Positions 33,470 through 42,678 of a stretch of DNA of 46,295 nucleotides are shown in pieces. Each line of letters begins with the position of its first letter. The stretch's first letter is position 1. The DNA lies in the NCBI GenBank assembly GCA_903878805.1, contig CAIRJF010000040.1, positions 1 to 46,295 of the forward strand, in the 5' to 3' direction. The notes under the pieces are model-generated. The model had not been told where the DNA came from. It searched no databases and was given only the letters and a program-made list of their open reading frames with translations. Source of the stretch: an uncultured Verrucomicrobia subdivision 3 bacterium. GTDB taxonomy: Bacteria > Verrucomicrobiota > Verrucomicrobiia > Limisphaerales > UBA11358. The position numbers and the translations under genes are program-made.

Positions 33470-34708
33470 ATGCAGGCTGAAAATTCATCCACGGGTCACG
33501 GGGAACCGCCTTCGGACAATTTATTTCAATCCTTGAAAGAATTTAAATCCGCCGGACGCGGCTACTGGCACGACGTCTCCGAAAAAGATTGGAACGATTG
33601 GAAGTGGCAGTTGAAACACCGCATCACGACGGTGGAACAGTTGCAGAAATTTCTGCCGACGCTCGCGCCCGAGGAATTGGCCGGCGCAAAATTGGCGAAC
33701 ACAAAACTGGCGCTCGGCATCACTCCGTATTTTTTCAATCTCATTGATTCGGCGGATGAAAATTGCCCGATTCGTCTGCAAGTCATTCCCAAGCTTGCCG
33801 AATCGCACACTGCGCCGTGGGAAATGAGCGATCCCGTCGGCGAAGATTCGCACTCGCCCGTGCCCGGACTTGTGCATCGTTATCCTGACCGCGTTTTGTT
33901 TCTCGTGACGGATCGCTGCGCGGCGTATTGCCGCTACTGCACGCGCTCGCGGCTCGTGAGCAACGCGACCGGCTATGATTTTCATCCTGAATTCGACAAG
34001 CAAATCGCCTACATCGCCGCGCATCCGGAAATCCGCGACGTGCTCCTGAGCGGCGGTGACCCGTTGCTTTTGAGCGACGACAAGCTGGAAAATTTGTTGA
34101 GCCGTCTGCGCGCGATTCCGCATTTGGAATTTCTCCGCATCGGCTCGCGCATCCCGACGTTTCTGCCGCAGCGCATCACGCCGGAACTTTGCACGATGCT
34201 GAAAAAGTTTCATCCGCTCTTCATGAGTGTTCACTCGAACCATCCACGCGAACTGACAACGGAAGTGCGCGATGCGCTCGGACGTCTCGCTGACGCAGGC
34301 ATTCCGCTTGGCAATCAAAGCGTGTTGCTCAAGCACGTCAATGACGATTCCGACGTGATGAAAGCGCACGTTCAGAAACTTTTGATGTGCCGCGTGAAAC
34401 CGTATTACATCTACCAGTGCGATTTGATTTCCGGCTCCGCGCACCTGCGCGTCAGCGTGCGCAAGGGTTTGGAGATCATGGAAAAATTGCGCGGTCACAC
34501 GACCGGTTACGCCGTGCCGCAATATGTCATTGACGCGCCCGGCGGCGGCGGCAAAGTGCCGATCAATCCCGAATATGTTTTGAGCCACAACGCCGACCGT
34601 GTGGTCATCCGCAACTTCGAGGGGAAAATTTTCGAATATCCCGAAGCCGCAGATGGGACGCCGCTTTCCAAGCCGCCGAAAGAAATTGCAGAACCGCAGT
34701 TGGTTTGA
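33470..34708 (+). CDS. kamA: KamA family radical SAM protein (lysine 2,3-aminomutase-like)
   Basis: A 412-residue PLP- and SAM-dependent aminomutase. The radical SAM cluster cysteines are Cys150, Cys154 and Cys157 (CAAYCRYC), the following SGGDPLLLSD is the SAM-binding motif, and the PLP lysine is probably Lys362 in GGGGKVPINP. Known members interconvert alpha- and beta-lysine or act on EF-P (EpmB). The length and the intact C-terminal PLP motif fit true lysine 2,3-aminomutase better than the shorter EpmB. No lysine fermentation genes adjoin, so beta-lysine as compatible solute or another amino acid is possible. Confidence 0.9.
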   Translation: MQAENSSTGHGEPPSDNLFQSLKEFKSAGRGYWHDVSEKDWNDWKWQLKHRITTVEQLQKFLPTLAPEELAGAKLANTKLALGITPYFFNLIDSADENCPIRLQVIPKLAESHTAPWEMSDPVGEDSHSPVPGLVHRYPDRVLFLVTDRCAAYCRYCTRSRLVSNATGYDFHPEFDKQIAYIAAHPEIRDVLLSGGDPLLLSDDKLENLLSRLRAIPHLEFLRIGSRIPTFLPQRITPELCTMLKKFHPLFMSVHSNHPRELTTEVRDALGRLADAGIPLGNQSVLLKHVNDDSDVMKAHVQKLLMCRVKPYYIYQCDLISGSAHLRVSVRKGLEIMEKLRGHTTGYAVPQYVIDAPGGGGKVPINPEYVLSHNADRVVIRNFEGKIFEYPEAADGTPLSKPPKEIAEPQLV

Positions 34709-34743
34709 CTTTTCAGACTGCCGCTAGTTTTTAAGGAAATGTT

Positions 34744-34775
34744 TTCTTGGTGTCTGCGCGCCTTCGTGGTTAAAC
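34744..34775 (+). repeat. Dispersed 'GTG-TC-CATCTGCG-GTGGTTAAA' type repeat, copy 1
   Basis: TCTTGGTGTCTGCGCGCCTTCGTGGTTAAAC lies in the gap before the EF-hand gene. It ends in the same GTGGTTAAA motif as the copy at 37869-37902 and is related to the pair at 45301-45336 and 46132-46167. Such sequences are common between genes in this group of bacteria. Confidence 0.6.
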
Positions 34776-34806
34776 TTTCCGCCGATTCAGAATCAAAGGA
34801 ATAATT

Positions 34807-37095
34807 ATGGCTACAACTCACGCTTGGAAATTCTTTCGTGCCGGCGGATTTAATCAAGTCGTCATCGGTTCAGGAAGCGACCTGCTCAGCCTCGACCAGC
34901 TTGACCAGAAACTTTGGGTTGCGCTGGCGTGTCCGACCACGGGCGTTGAGTTCGACAAGACCACGCTCGCGTTGATTGACACGGATAAGGACGGTCGCGT
35001 GCGCGTGCCGGAACTCATCGCCGCCGCCAAGTGGGCTGGCGGGCTGATGAAAAATCCTGACGATTTGCTCAAGGGCAGTCCCACGCTCAAACCCGCGGCC
35101 ATCAATGACGCTTCGCCGGAAGGAAAATTGATCGCCAGTTTTGCGCGGCAGGTTTTGGTCAAGGGCGACAATGACGAAGTGACTTTTGATGAAGCCGCCG
35201 CTGCCGCCGCGACGTTCGCCGCGAAACCTTTCAATGGCGACGGCATTGTTCCCGCCGATTCGGCGAGTGACGATGCGACGAAAGCCGTTATTGCCGACAT
35301 CATCACCTGTCTCGGTGCCGACACGGACGTGAGTGGTAAGCCCGGTGTGAGTCAGGCCAAGGTAGATCAATTTTTTGCCGAAGCCGCCGCGTATTCTGAA
35401 TGGTGGAAAAAAGCCGAGGGCGACGAGACTGTGCTGCCGCTCGGCGTGAACACCGAAGCTGCGGCTGGCGCGGTGAAAGCCGTGAAGGCGAAGGTGGAAG
35501 ATTATTTTGCGCGCGGCCGGCTCGCCGCGTTTGATCCGCGCGCGGTCAATGCGTTGAATCGCGACGAAAAGGACTATGCAATTCTCGGCGCGAAAGATTT
35601 GACGAACAATCACGCCGACATCGCCGGACTGCCGCTCGCGCAAGTCGGCGCGACCACGCCGTTGCCGCTCACGCAAGGCATCAATCCCGCATGGGCAGGG
35701 GCGGTTGCCGCGTTGCAAGCGAGCGCCATCACGCCGCTGCTCGGCGCAAAAACCGTTTTGACCGAGGCGGATTGGAATGCTCTCACCGGCAAGCTTGCGG
35801 CATTCGACGCGTGGAATGCCAGCAAGTCCGGCGGCACGGTGGAAAAAATCGGCCTCGCGCGCGCGCGGGAAATTCTCGCGAGCAAGGCGAAGGAAACTTT
35901 GACTGCGCTCATCGCGAAAGATGCCGCCGAAGCCGGCAATTCCACCGCCGTCATCGGTCTGCACCGGTTGATTCATTATCACCGCGACATTGCGAAGCTC
36001 TGCCGCAACTTCGTCAACTTCGCCGATTTTTACGGTCGCAAAGACAAGGCGATTTTTCAGGCCGGCACGCTGTATCTCGACCAACGCAGTTGCGACCTGT
36101 GTCTCACGGTGGATGACGCGGGTAAGCACGCGACGATGGCGGGCATGGCGGGAACGTATCTAGCGTATTGCGATTGCGCGCGCAAAGGCAGCGGCGAAAA
36201 ATTGTCCATCGTTGCCGCGTTCACCGGCGGCGACTCGGATAATTTGATGGTCGGTCGCAACGGCATTTTCTATGACCGCGCCGGCCGTGATTGGGACGCC
36301 ACGATCACCAAAATCGTGGACAACCCGATCAGCATCCGGCAGGCGTTCTGGTCGCCGTATAAAAAACTGGTGCGCATGATTGAGGAGCGCGCGGCAAAAC
36401 AGGCCGCCGATGCGGACGCTCAATCGAATGCGCAACTGACCGCCGTGGCCAATGCGCCGCTCGCGCCCGCAACTCCGGCGGCTCCCGCTGCGCCCGCGAA
36501 ACCGGCTTTTGATCCAAGCGTCATCGCCCTTTTAAGTTTGGCTTTGGGCACATTGGCGGCGGCGTTTGCGAGCATTCTGGCCTTCCTCAAAGGATTTGAA
36601 AACTGGCAGGTGCCGTTGGTCATTGCGGGCATTATGCTGGTGATTTCCGCGCCGTCCATGGCGATTGCATGGCTGAAACTGCGCAAGCGCAACCTCGGTC
36701 CGATTCTTGACGCGAACGGCTGGGCGGTGAACGCCAAGGCCAAGATGAACGTGCCGTTCGGCGGCGCGCTCACCGGCGTGGCCGCGTTGCCGCCGGGCGC
36801 GACGTTTGGCGCGGAGGACAAATACGCGGAGAAACCTTCCGCGTGGCCAAAGCTGCTGGCGTTCGCGTTCTTGCTGTGGTTCGTCTGGGCGTTCCTCAAT
36901 GACAGCCAAGGGCGGCTTTATAACTGGACGGATGGTAAATTTGGCGCGCCGCCGCTGGTCGTGCGTGAGCAAATTGCCAAGGATAAACAGGATAAACTTA
37001 ACAAAGACAAGGCCGACAAAGCCGCCGCCGTGGCCGCAACCGGCACCGCTACAGCCGCAATCGTGACGGCGACCAACTCGGTTCCGGCAAAATAA
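34807..37095 (+). CDS. Large EF-hand-containing membrane protein of unknown function
   Basis: A 762-residue protein I cannot assign. Visible parts: an N-terminal soluble region with a canonical EF-hand loop at residues 58-69 (DTDKDGRVRVPE) and further Asp-rich loops (FNGDGIVPAD, GADTDVSGKPG) that may be degenerate calcium sites; a central helical domain with a cysteine pair CDLC and YCDC about 30 residues apart (possible metal site); an Ala/Pro-rich linker (about 535-570); three hydrophobic segments (about 575-597, 600-628, 680-697); and a Lys/Asp-rich charged tail. No signal peptide is seen. It is monocistronic and followed by a terminator. Confidence 0.75.
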   Translation: MATTHAWKFFRAGGFNQVVIGSGSDLLSLDQLDQKLWVALACPTTGVEFDKTTLALIDTDKDGRVRVPELIAAAKWAGGLMKNPDDLLKGSPTLKPAAINDASPEGKLIASFARQVLVKGDNDEVTFDEAAAAAATFAAKPFNGDGIVPADSASDDATKAVIADIITCLGADTDVSGKPGVSQAKVDQFFAEAAAYSEWWKKAEGDETVLPLGVNTEAAAGAVKAVKAKVEDYFARGRLAAFDPRAVNALNRDEKDYAILGAKDLTNNHADIAGLPLAQVGATTPLPLTQGINPAWAGAVAALQASAITPLLGAKTVLTEADWNALTGKLAAFDAWNASKSGGTVEKIGLARAREILASKAKETLTALIAKDAAEAGNSTAVIGLHRLIHYHRDIAKLCRNFVNFADFYGRKDKAIFQAGTLYLDQRSCDLCLTVDDAGKHATMAGMAGTYLAYCDCARKGSGEKLSIVAAFTGGDSDNLMVGRNGIFYDRAGRDWDATITKIVDNPISIRQAFWSPYKKLVRMIEERAAKQAADADAQSNAQLTAVANAPLAPATPAAPAAPAKPAFDPSVIALLSLALGTLAAAFASILAFLKGFENWQVPLVIAGIMLVISAPSMAIAWLKLRKRNLGPILDANGWAVNAKAKMNVPFGGALTGVAALPPGATFGAEDKYAEKPSAWPKLLAFAFLLWFVWAFLNDSQGRLYNWTDGKFGAPPLVVREQIAKDKQDKLNKDKADKAAAVAATGTATAAIVTATNSVPAK

Positions 37096-37111
37096 TTATT
37101 GCAACATTCAC

Positions 37112-37140
37112 AGCCCGGGCGTGCGCGTCCGGGCTTTTTT
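37112..37140 (+). terminator. Rho-independent terminator after the EF-hand gene
   Basis: AGCCCGG...CCGGGCT forms a GC-rich stem, extended inward by G-U pairs, around a short loop and followed by a run of seven T. It lies 17 bases after the stop codon and before nth. Confidence 0.9.
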
Positions 37141-37169
37141 ATTTTCCACGATGTGCGAAAATCTTTCCG

Positions 37170-37862
37170 ATGCCGCGCGAAAGCACAGCTGATAAAATTG
37201 CCCGCACTCAGAAAATTCTTTCTGTGTTGCAGCAAACTTATCCAAACGCGCACTGCGAGCTGAATTTTTCCAATCCGCTCCAACTGCTCGTCGCCACGAT
37301 TCTTTCCGCGCAATGCACGGACAAACGCGTGAACATCGTGACCGCCGAGCTATTCAGAAAATTTCGCACCGCCAAGGATTTTGCCAATGCGCCGCTGGCG
37401 GAAATTAAGGAAGCGGTCAAGTCCACCGGCTTTTTCCGCAACAAGGCAAAAAATATAAAAGCCTGCTGCGCCGCGCTCGTGGAAAAATTTGGTGGTGAAG
37501 TTCCGCGCACGATGGACGAACTGCACGCACTCGCTGGCGTCGGGCGCAAGACTGCAAATGTCGTTCTCGGAAACGCCTTTGGCATTAACGTCGGTGTCGT
37601 GGTGGACACGCACGTCACGCGACTTTCTAACCGGCTTGGTTTGGCAAAAGGCACGGATGCCGTGAAGCTGGAGCAGGAGTTGATCAAACTCGTCCCGCAA
37701 AACGACTGGACGCTGTTCAGCCATTGGTTGATCTGGCATGGTCGCCGTCGTTGCGTTGCGCGCAAGCCGGACTGCGCGCATTGCGAGATTCAAAATCTTT
37801 GCCCGCAGATTGGAGTAAAAAATAATCCGCCAGCCAGCGGCCGCCTGTCCCGCCTCGGCTGA
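37170..37862 (+). CDS. nth: Endonuclease III
   Basis: Base-excision DNA glycosylase/AP lyase for oxidised pyrimidines. The helix-hairpin-helix LAGVGRKTANVV holds catalytic Lys127, and Asp146 (VVVDTHVTRLSNR) is the second catalytic residue. The 4Fe-4S cluster is intact: Cys195, Cys202, Cys205 and Cys211 (C-x6-C-x2-C-x5-C). The 230-residue length is slightly longer than usual owing to a short C-terminal tail. It is preceded by the terminator at 37112-37140, so it has its own promoter. Confidence 0.96.
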   Translation: MPRESTADKIARTQKILSVLQQTYPNAHCELNFSNPLQLLVATILSAQCTDKRVNIVTAELFRKFRTAKDFANAPLAEIKEAVKSTGFFRNKAKNIKACCAALVEKFGGEVPRTMDELHALAGVGRKTANVVLGNAFGINVGVVVDTHVTRLSNRLGLAKGTDAVKLEQELIKLVPQNDWTLFSHWLIWHGRRRCVARKPDCAHCEIQNLCPQIGVKNNPPASGRLSRLG

Positions 37863-37868
37863 AATTTT

Positions 37869-37902
37869 ATCAGTGTCCATCTGCGTCCGTCGTGGTTAAA
37901 TT
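37869..37902 (+). repeat. Dispersed 'GTGGTTAAA' repeat, copy 2
   Basis: The sequence ATCAGTGTCCATCTGCGTCC followed by GTCGTGGTTAAATT ends seven bases before the argS GTG start. It belongs to the family seen at 34744-34775 and around the pilin gene. Confidence 0.65.
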
Positions 37903-37908
37903 ATTTCC

Positions 37909-39669
37909 GTGTTACCGCACAAACAAATTGAGTTAAAACTGCAAACGGTCGTCCGCGAAATTTTGCCGGACGCCGATGTCTCCGCCGTGCTCGTCCGCCC
38001 GTGCGATCCGAAGTTTGGCGATTACCAAAGCAACGCGCTCATGTCGCTCGCCAAAACGCGCAAGTTGAACCCGCGCCAGCTTGCAACTGATGTTTTAGCC
38101 AGGCTCGACCTCGCCTCCGTTTGTGAAAAAGTTGAAATCGCCGGTGCGGGCTTTCTGAATTTCCGGCTGAAAAATTCCGTTCTCGTCGCGTCACTGCAAG
38201 CCGCCGCGCGCGGCGAGCATTTGTTTTTTACGAAAGCGGCTTCGCCAAAAACCATCGTCATAGATTTCAGTTCCCCGAACGTCGCCAAGCCAATGCACGT
38301 CGGCCACATCCGCAGCACCGGTATCGGCGACGCACTGCAACGCGCGCTGCGACTGCTCGGCCACAAAGTTATTTCCGACAATCATATCGGCGATTGGGGC
38401 ACGCAATTCGGAAAACTTTTGCTCGGCTGGAAACAGATTTTGAATCGCGCTGAACTCGAACGTGACGCCATCGCTGAACTTGAGCGGCTTTACAAAGTCA
38501 TCAATGCCGAGTGCGACGCAAATCCCGCACGGCTCGAAGAGGCCAAGTCAGAACTGGTAAAACTTCAAGCTGGCGACGCGGAAAATGTCGCCATCTGGAA
38601 AGAGATGATTGCGCTCTCGCAAAAACAGTTCGATGAAATTTACGGGCGGCTCGGCGTGAAATTTGACCACGCGCTCGGCGAGAGTTTTTACAATCCTTGG
38701 CTGAGCGAAGTCGTGAATGATTTGCTCGCCAAAAAAATCGCGCGTGAAAGCGAAGGTGCCGTCGGCGTTTTCAGCGACGGCACACAACCGCCGAAGGAAG
38801 ATCCATTTCTCGTCAACCGTGATGGCGAATGGATTGCCGACCCCGCGCTCGTCCGCAAGAGCGACGGCGGCTTCAATTACACCACCACCGATCTGGCGAC
38901 GATTGATTACCGGCTCAAAACGTGGTCTCCGCAGGAAATTATTTACGTTGTGGACGACCGCCAGTCCGGTCATTTCAAAAAATTATTTCTCATTTTCACG
39001 CGCTGGAAACCGGATGCAGCGAAAACCACGAAACTGGTTCACGTTGGCTTTGGAAAAATCATGGGCGAGGACGGCAAGCCATTCAAGACGCGCTCCGGCG
39101 ACACGGTGAAACTTGGTGAATTGCTCGATGAAGCGGTGGAACGCGCTTACAAAACCGTTTGTGAAAAGAGCGCGGAATTGCCCGAAGCCCAGCAGCGTGA
39201 GATCGCGCGCGTCGTCGGCCTTGGCGCAGTGAAATACGCCGATCTGCTGCCGAATCGCCAGAGCGATTACATTTTTAGCTGGGACAAAATGCTCGCGCTA
39301 CAAGGTAATACCGCACCGTATTTGCTTTATGCTTACGCGCGCATCAAGAGCATTTTCCGTAAGGCCGAAGTCAAAATTCAGAACGCGGAAATAAAATTAG
39401 TCGCGCCGGAAGAAATCACGCTGGCAAATCATTTGCTCAATTTCGGAATCACGCTGGAAGCCGTCGCCGAAGAATTGCGCCCTAATTACTTGTGTAATTA
39501 TCTTTTTGAACTCGCGGGTAAATTCACATCATTCTACGAAAACTGTCCGGTGCTAAAAGCTGATGACGCAGCCACGCGCGATTCGCGTTTGGCGTTGTGC
39601 GATTTGACCGCGCGCGTTTTGAAACAAGGATTGGAATCACTCGGCATTGAAACCGTCGAGCAGATGTGA
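37909..39669 (+). CDS. argS: Arginyl-tRNA synthetase
   Basis: Class I aminoacyl-tRNA synthetase, 586 aa. The N-terminal additional domain (1-90) is followed by the HIGH motif as HVGH (His130-His133, in AKPMHVGHIRSTG). The second ATP motif is poorly conserved as usual in ArgRS (GFGKIMGEDGKPFKTRSGD). A DALR anticodon-binding domain ends the protein (LRPNYLCNYLFELAGKFTSFYENCPVL). The start is GTG at 37909; no in-frame ATG nearby fits. The upstream 40 bases are largely a dispersed repeat, so the initiation region may be repeat-derived. Confidence 0.96.
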   Translation: MLPHKQIELKLQTVVREILPDADVSAVLVRPCDPKFGDYQSNALMSLAKTRKLNPRQLATDVLARLDLASVCEKVEIAGAGFLNFRLKNSVLVASLQAAARGEHLFFTKAASPKTIVIDFSSPNVAKPMHVGHIRSTGIGDALQRALRLLGHKVISDNHIGDWGTQFGKLLLGWKQILNRAELERDAIAELERLYKVINAECDANPARLEEAKSELVKLQAGDAENVAIWKEMIALSQKQFDEIYGRLGVKFDHALGESFYNPWLSEVVNDLLAKKIARESEGAVGVFSDGTQPPKEDPFLVNRDGEWIADPALVRKSDGGFNYTTTDLATIDYRLKTWSPQEIIYVVDDRQSGHFKKLFLIFTRWKPDAAKTTKLVHVGFGKIMGEDGKPFKTRSGDTVKLGELLDEAVERAYKTVCEKSAELPEAQQREIARVVGLGAVKYADLLPNRQSDYIFSWDKMLALQGNTAPYLLYAYARIKSIFRKAEVKIQNAEIKLVAPEEITLANHLLNFGITLEAVAEELRPNYLCNYLFELAGKFTSFYENCPVLKADDAATRDSRLALCDLTARVLKQGLESLGIETVEQM

Positions 39670-39684
39670 GCTTGGGCTGTCGTC

Positions 39685-40707
39685 ATGACGCCGTCCGAAA
39701 CATTTTCCAAACTGCTGCGCGGCAACTCGCCACTCACCGCGCTCGCGCCGATGCAGGATGTGACGACGCTGCAATTCATGCGCGTCATTGACCGTTACGG
39801 CGGTCCGGAAATTTATTGGACGGAATATTTTCGCGTGCACGGCGATTCGCGTCCGGAAAAATGGATTCTCGATTCCATCACCAAAAATCCCACGGGCAAA
39901 CCGGTCGTCGCGCAGATGATCGGCAACGACATTCCCGCGCTCGTTCGCAATGCAAAATTACTGCAACAATTTCCCGTCGCCGCGATTGATTTGAACCTGG
40001 GTTGTCCCGCGCCGATTGTTTATCGCAAATGCGCCGGCGGCGGACTGCTGCGCGAACCGGCGCGGATTGACGCCATTCTCGGCGCGCTGCGTGAGGTGGT
40101 GACGGTTCCATTTACGGTAAAAACGCGGATTGGTTTTGAGTCGCCGCAAGAATTTGACTCGCTGCTGCCAATTTTTGCGAAACACAACATTGATCTGCTC
40201 ACCGTCCACGCGCGCACGGTCAAACAAATGTATCGCCCCGGCGTGCGCTATGATTTGATTGCGCAGGCCGCGCGTGAATTGAAATGTCCGGTGCTGGCAA
40301 ACGGCAATGTTTTCAGCGCGGCGCAGGCGCAAGCTTTGCTCGCGGAAACGGGCGTATGCGGCTTGATGATCGGACGTGGCGCGATCCGCAATCCCTGGCT
40401 GTTCGACCAAATCCGCGCGCAACTTCGCGGCGAAAAAATCAAATTACCAGTCGGTCGCGATGTTCTGAATTACATTCACGAACTTTGGGATAACGAAATC
40501 ACGCCGGGCGTGCGCGAGTCGGCGCAAGTGCAGCGGATGAAGAAATTCACGAACTTTATCGGCGAAGGTATTGCGCCGAAGTTTTTACACGACATCCGAC
40601 GCGTGGCGGCGACGGTGGATTTCTGGCGTGTGTGTGAAGAATTTTTGAATCACGACGAACAGATGACGCTGGAGCCGCCGTCAAACATCACTTCCCATCC
40701 GTCGTGA
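39685..40707 (+). CDS. dus: tRNA-dihydrouridine synthase
   Basis: FMN-dependent reductase that converts uridine to dihydrouridine in tRNA. The TIM-barrel start LAPMQDVTTLQFMRVI, the catalytic Cys116 in NLGCPAPIVYRKCAGGGLL, the phosphate/FMN segments (FTVKTRIGF, LTVHARTVKQMY, VLANGNVFSA, GLMIGRGAIRNPWLF) and a small helical C-terminal domain are present. The length of 340 aa is normal. Which of the Dus subfamilies it belongs to is not clear. It follows argS by 15 bases, so the two translation genes probably share a transcript. Confidence 0.95.
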   Translation: MTPSETFSKLLRGNSPLTALAPMQDVTTLQFMRVIDRYGGPEIYWTEYFRVHGDSRPEKWILDSITKNPTGKPVVAQMIGNDIPALVRNAKLLQQFPVAAIDLNLGCPAPIVYRKCAGGGLLREPARIDAILGALREVVTVPFTVKTRIGFESPQEFDSLLPIFAKHNIDLLTVHARTVKQMYRPGVRYDLIAQAARELKCPVLANGNVFSAAQAQALLAETGVCGLMIGRGAIRNPWLFDQIRAQLRGEKIKLPVGRDVLNYIHELWDNEITPGVRESAQVQRMKKFTNFIGEGIAPKFLHDIRRVAATVDFWRVCEEFLNHDEQMTLEPPSNITSHPS

Positions 40708-40753
40708 AAATTCCGTCGATACCGCGCCGTCGCTTTTTACGATGGCAAGGTCT

Positions 40754-41482
40754 TCAATCCGCCGCCGTCAGAATCATATCGCGGGTGAAATACAGAATCC
40801 GGCCGCAGTTCGGGCAGGTCACGAGTTCGCCCTGCGCGCGGCAGTTGGTCACGACTTGCGTCGGCAATTTCATATGGCAGCCGCCGCAGGCGCTGTGTTC
40901 CACGCTGACGACCACGTTCTCGCCCTTGCTCTTGAACAGCCGTTCGTAACGAGTGCGCGTGGAGTCATCCACGGCCGACGCCAATTGCGCGCGGCTGCTG
41001 GTCAGCTCGGCGAGTTCCTTCTTCAAATTTTCCTCGCGCTGATTTAATTGGCCGATCTGGTCGTCCACGAGTTTTTTGGCGGCGGCGGCTTCGGCAGTCG
41101 CGAGGACAACTTCCTTCTGCGCGGCCTCGGCCTGTTCCATCAAAACAATTTCCGCGTCCTCGATTTTGAAGATGACTTCCTTCGCCATCTCGATTTCATG
41201 CGTGAGCGCTTTGTATTCCTCGTTCTTGCGCGTTAGTAATTGTTGATTGAGATATTTTTCGATCTGGGCTTTTTTGCCCTCGATTTCGAGATCACGCTGC
41301 TTGCGCTCGGATTCGATCTGTTTGACGCGTAATTTGGCCGCGTCCAAAGAATGTTGCGTGGCGGCGGCTTTTTGTTTGAGCCCATCGCGTTCAGGGCCGA
41401 TGTGGGCGAGTTCCTGGGTAACGCGGGAGATTTTCCGGTCGCGATCCTGCAAAACAAGGAGCTTCTCAATGATTTCCTGCAT
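40754..41482 (-). CDS. Coiled-coil protein with C-terminal C4 zinc ribbon
   Basis: A 242-residue protein: residues 1-175 are a long coiled-coil hairpin rich in Glu, Lys and Gln, and the C-terminal ribbon has two pairs of cysteines (CGGCHMKLP and CPNCGRILYF). This arrangement is the widespread C4-type zinc-ribbon family (PF02591-like), whose function is unclear; a nucleic-acid or tRNA-related role has been suggested. It diverges from the phosphotransacetylase gene across a heptad-periodic hairpin element. Confidence 0.9.
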   Translation of the reverse strand: MQEIIEKLLVLQDRDRKISRVTQELAHIGPERDGLKQKAAATQHSLDAAKLRVKQIESERKQRDLEIEGKKAQIEKYLNQQLLTRKNEEYKALTHEIEMAKEVIFKIEDAEIVLMEQAEAAQKEVVLATAEAAAAKKLVDDQIGQLNQREENLKKELAELTSSRAQLASAVDDSTRTRYERLFKSKGENVVVSVEHSACGGCHMKLPTQVVTNCRAQGELVTCPNCGRILYFTRDMILTAAD

Positions 41483-41533
41483 GTGTGCCCAAGGCTAACT
41501 GCGAAAGAAATCCAAGTCAATGCGCGGCGAACG

Positions 41534-41617
41534 GTTTCAAGTTGTCAGTTGAAGTTTAAAAGTTTTTACCCGCGCGGATTTCTGCACTTGCAACCTTCAA
41601 CCTTCAACCCGAAACTA
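41534..41617. repeat. 84-bp heptad-periodic hairpin element before pta
   Basis: Twelve 7-bp units in phase: GTTTCAA, GTTGTCA, GTTGAAG, TTTAAAA, GTTTTTA, then CCCGCGC, GGATTTC, TGCACTT, GCAACCT, TCAACCT, TCAACCC, GAAACTA. GTT-type units in the left arm face AAC-type units in the right arm across a CCCGCGCGG centre. It has the same architecture as the elements at 3841 and 5118 but a different sequence. It ends five bases before the pta ATG. Confidence 0.75.
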
Positions 41618-41622
41618 AAGCC

Positions 41623-42678
41623 ATGCGTTTCATCGGCAACGTCATCGAAAAATTACAGCGGCATCCCAAGCGCGTGGTGTTTCCCGAGGGCGACGAACCG
41701 CGCATTTTGCAGGCCGCGCGGCAGTTTTACGCGCTGCGCCTCGGCGTGCCCATTTTGCTCGGCGATCAGGCGAAGGTGCGCGCGGCGGCCGAGGCATTGA
41801 AAATTTCTTTGGACGGCATCCGCGTCATCAATCCCGCCACCAGCGAAGATTTGGAAAATTTTTCCAGCCGGCTCTACCGCATCCGCCGCGAAAAAGGTCT
41901 GCGCCCAACCGAGGCGCGCGAGGCGATGCTGCAACCGAATTTTTACGGCGCGATGATGCTGGCGATGCATCAGGCGGACGGCCTCGTCTCCGGCGCATCG
42001 CACATCACCGGCAGCGTGTTGCGGCCATTATTTCAAATCGTCAAAGCCGCACCGGACATCGGCGCGGTGTCGAGCTGCACCGTGATGGAAGTTGAAGACA
42101 CACGCATCGGCGAAAACGGCGTGCTGTTCATGGCCGACTGCGGCGTGATTCCTGAACCGAACGTGGAGCAACTTGCGGACATCGCCGTTTCCACCGCGCG
42201 GCTTGCGCGCCACATGCTCGGCACAAAACCGCGTGTGGCGATGCTGTCATTTTCCACCAAGGGCAGTAGCGGCGCGCATCCCTCCATCGGCAAAATGCAG
42301 GCGGCCACCGCACAGGCACGCCACAAAGCGGCGCAATTAAATATCGAGGCGGATTTCGACGGCGAACTTCAGGTGGATGCCGCGCTCGTGCCCGAAGTTG
42401 CCTCGCGCAAACTGCATGATAGCCAGGTGGCCGGCCGCGCGAACGTGCTAATTTTCCCCGACCTGAATTCCGGCAACATCGCCAGCAAGCTGGTCGGTCT
42501 CGTCGGCCGCGCGAATTCCTACGGCCAGATTCTGCAAGGTCTGAATCGTCCCGCCGCCGATGTTTCGCGCGGTTCCAGCGCCCACGATATTATCGGCGTG
42601 GCGGCCATCATCGGTGTGCAATCCACGGATTATCTCAAATTGTATCCGGGCGCGGATGCGCACCTGCCCGGCGAATGA
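41623..42678 (+). CDS. pta: Phosphate acetyltransferase, short catalytic form
   Basis: Converts acetyl-CoA and phosphate to acetyl-phosphate. A 351-residue PTA_PTB-type catalytic domain with VVFPEGDEPRIL at the front, GASHITGSVLRPLFQIVK, the phosphate/CoA motif MLSFSTKGSSGAHPS and FPDLNSGNIASKLVG near the C-terminus. It lacks the N-terminal BioD-like and DRTGG domains of the E. coli enzyme; these are encoded by the next gene, which overlaps this one by ATGA. No acetate kinase gene is in the window. Confidence 0.94.
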   Translation: MRFIGNVIEKLQRHPKRVVFPEGDEPRILQAARQFYALRLGVPILLGDQAKVRAAAEALKISLDGIRVINPATSEDLENFSSRLYRIRREKGLRPTEAREAMLQPNFYGAMMLAMHQADGLVSGASHITGSVLRPLFQIVKAAPDIGAVSSCTVMEVEDTRIGENGVLFMADCGVIPEPNVEQLADIAVSTARLARHMLGTKPRVAMLSFSTKGSSGAHPSIGKMQAATAQARHKAAQLNIEADFDGELQVDAALVPEVASRKLHDSQVAGRANVLIFPDLNSGNIASKLVGLVGRANSYGQILQGLNRPAADVSRGSSAHDIIGVAAIIGVQSTDYLKLYPGADAHLPGE

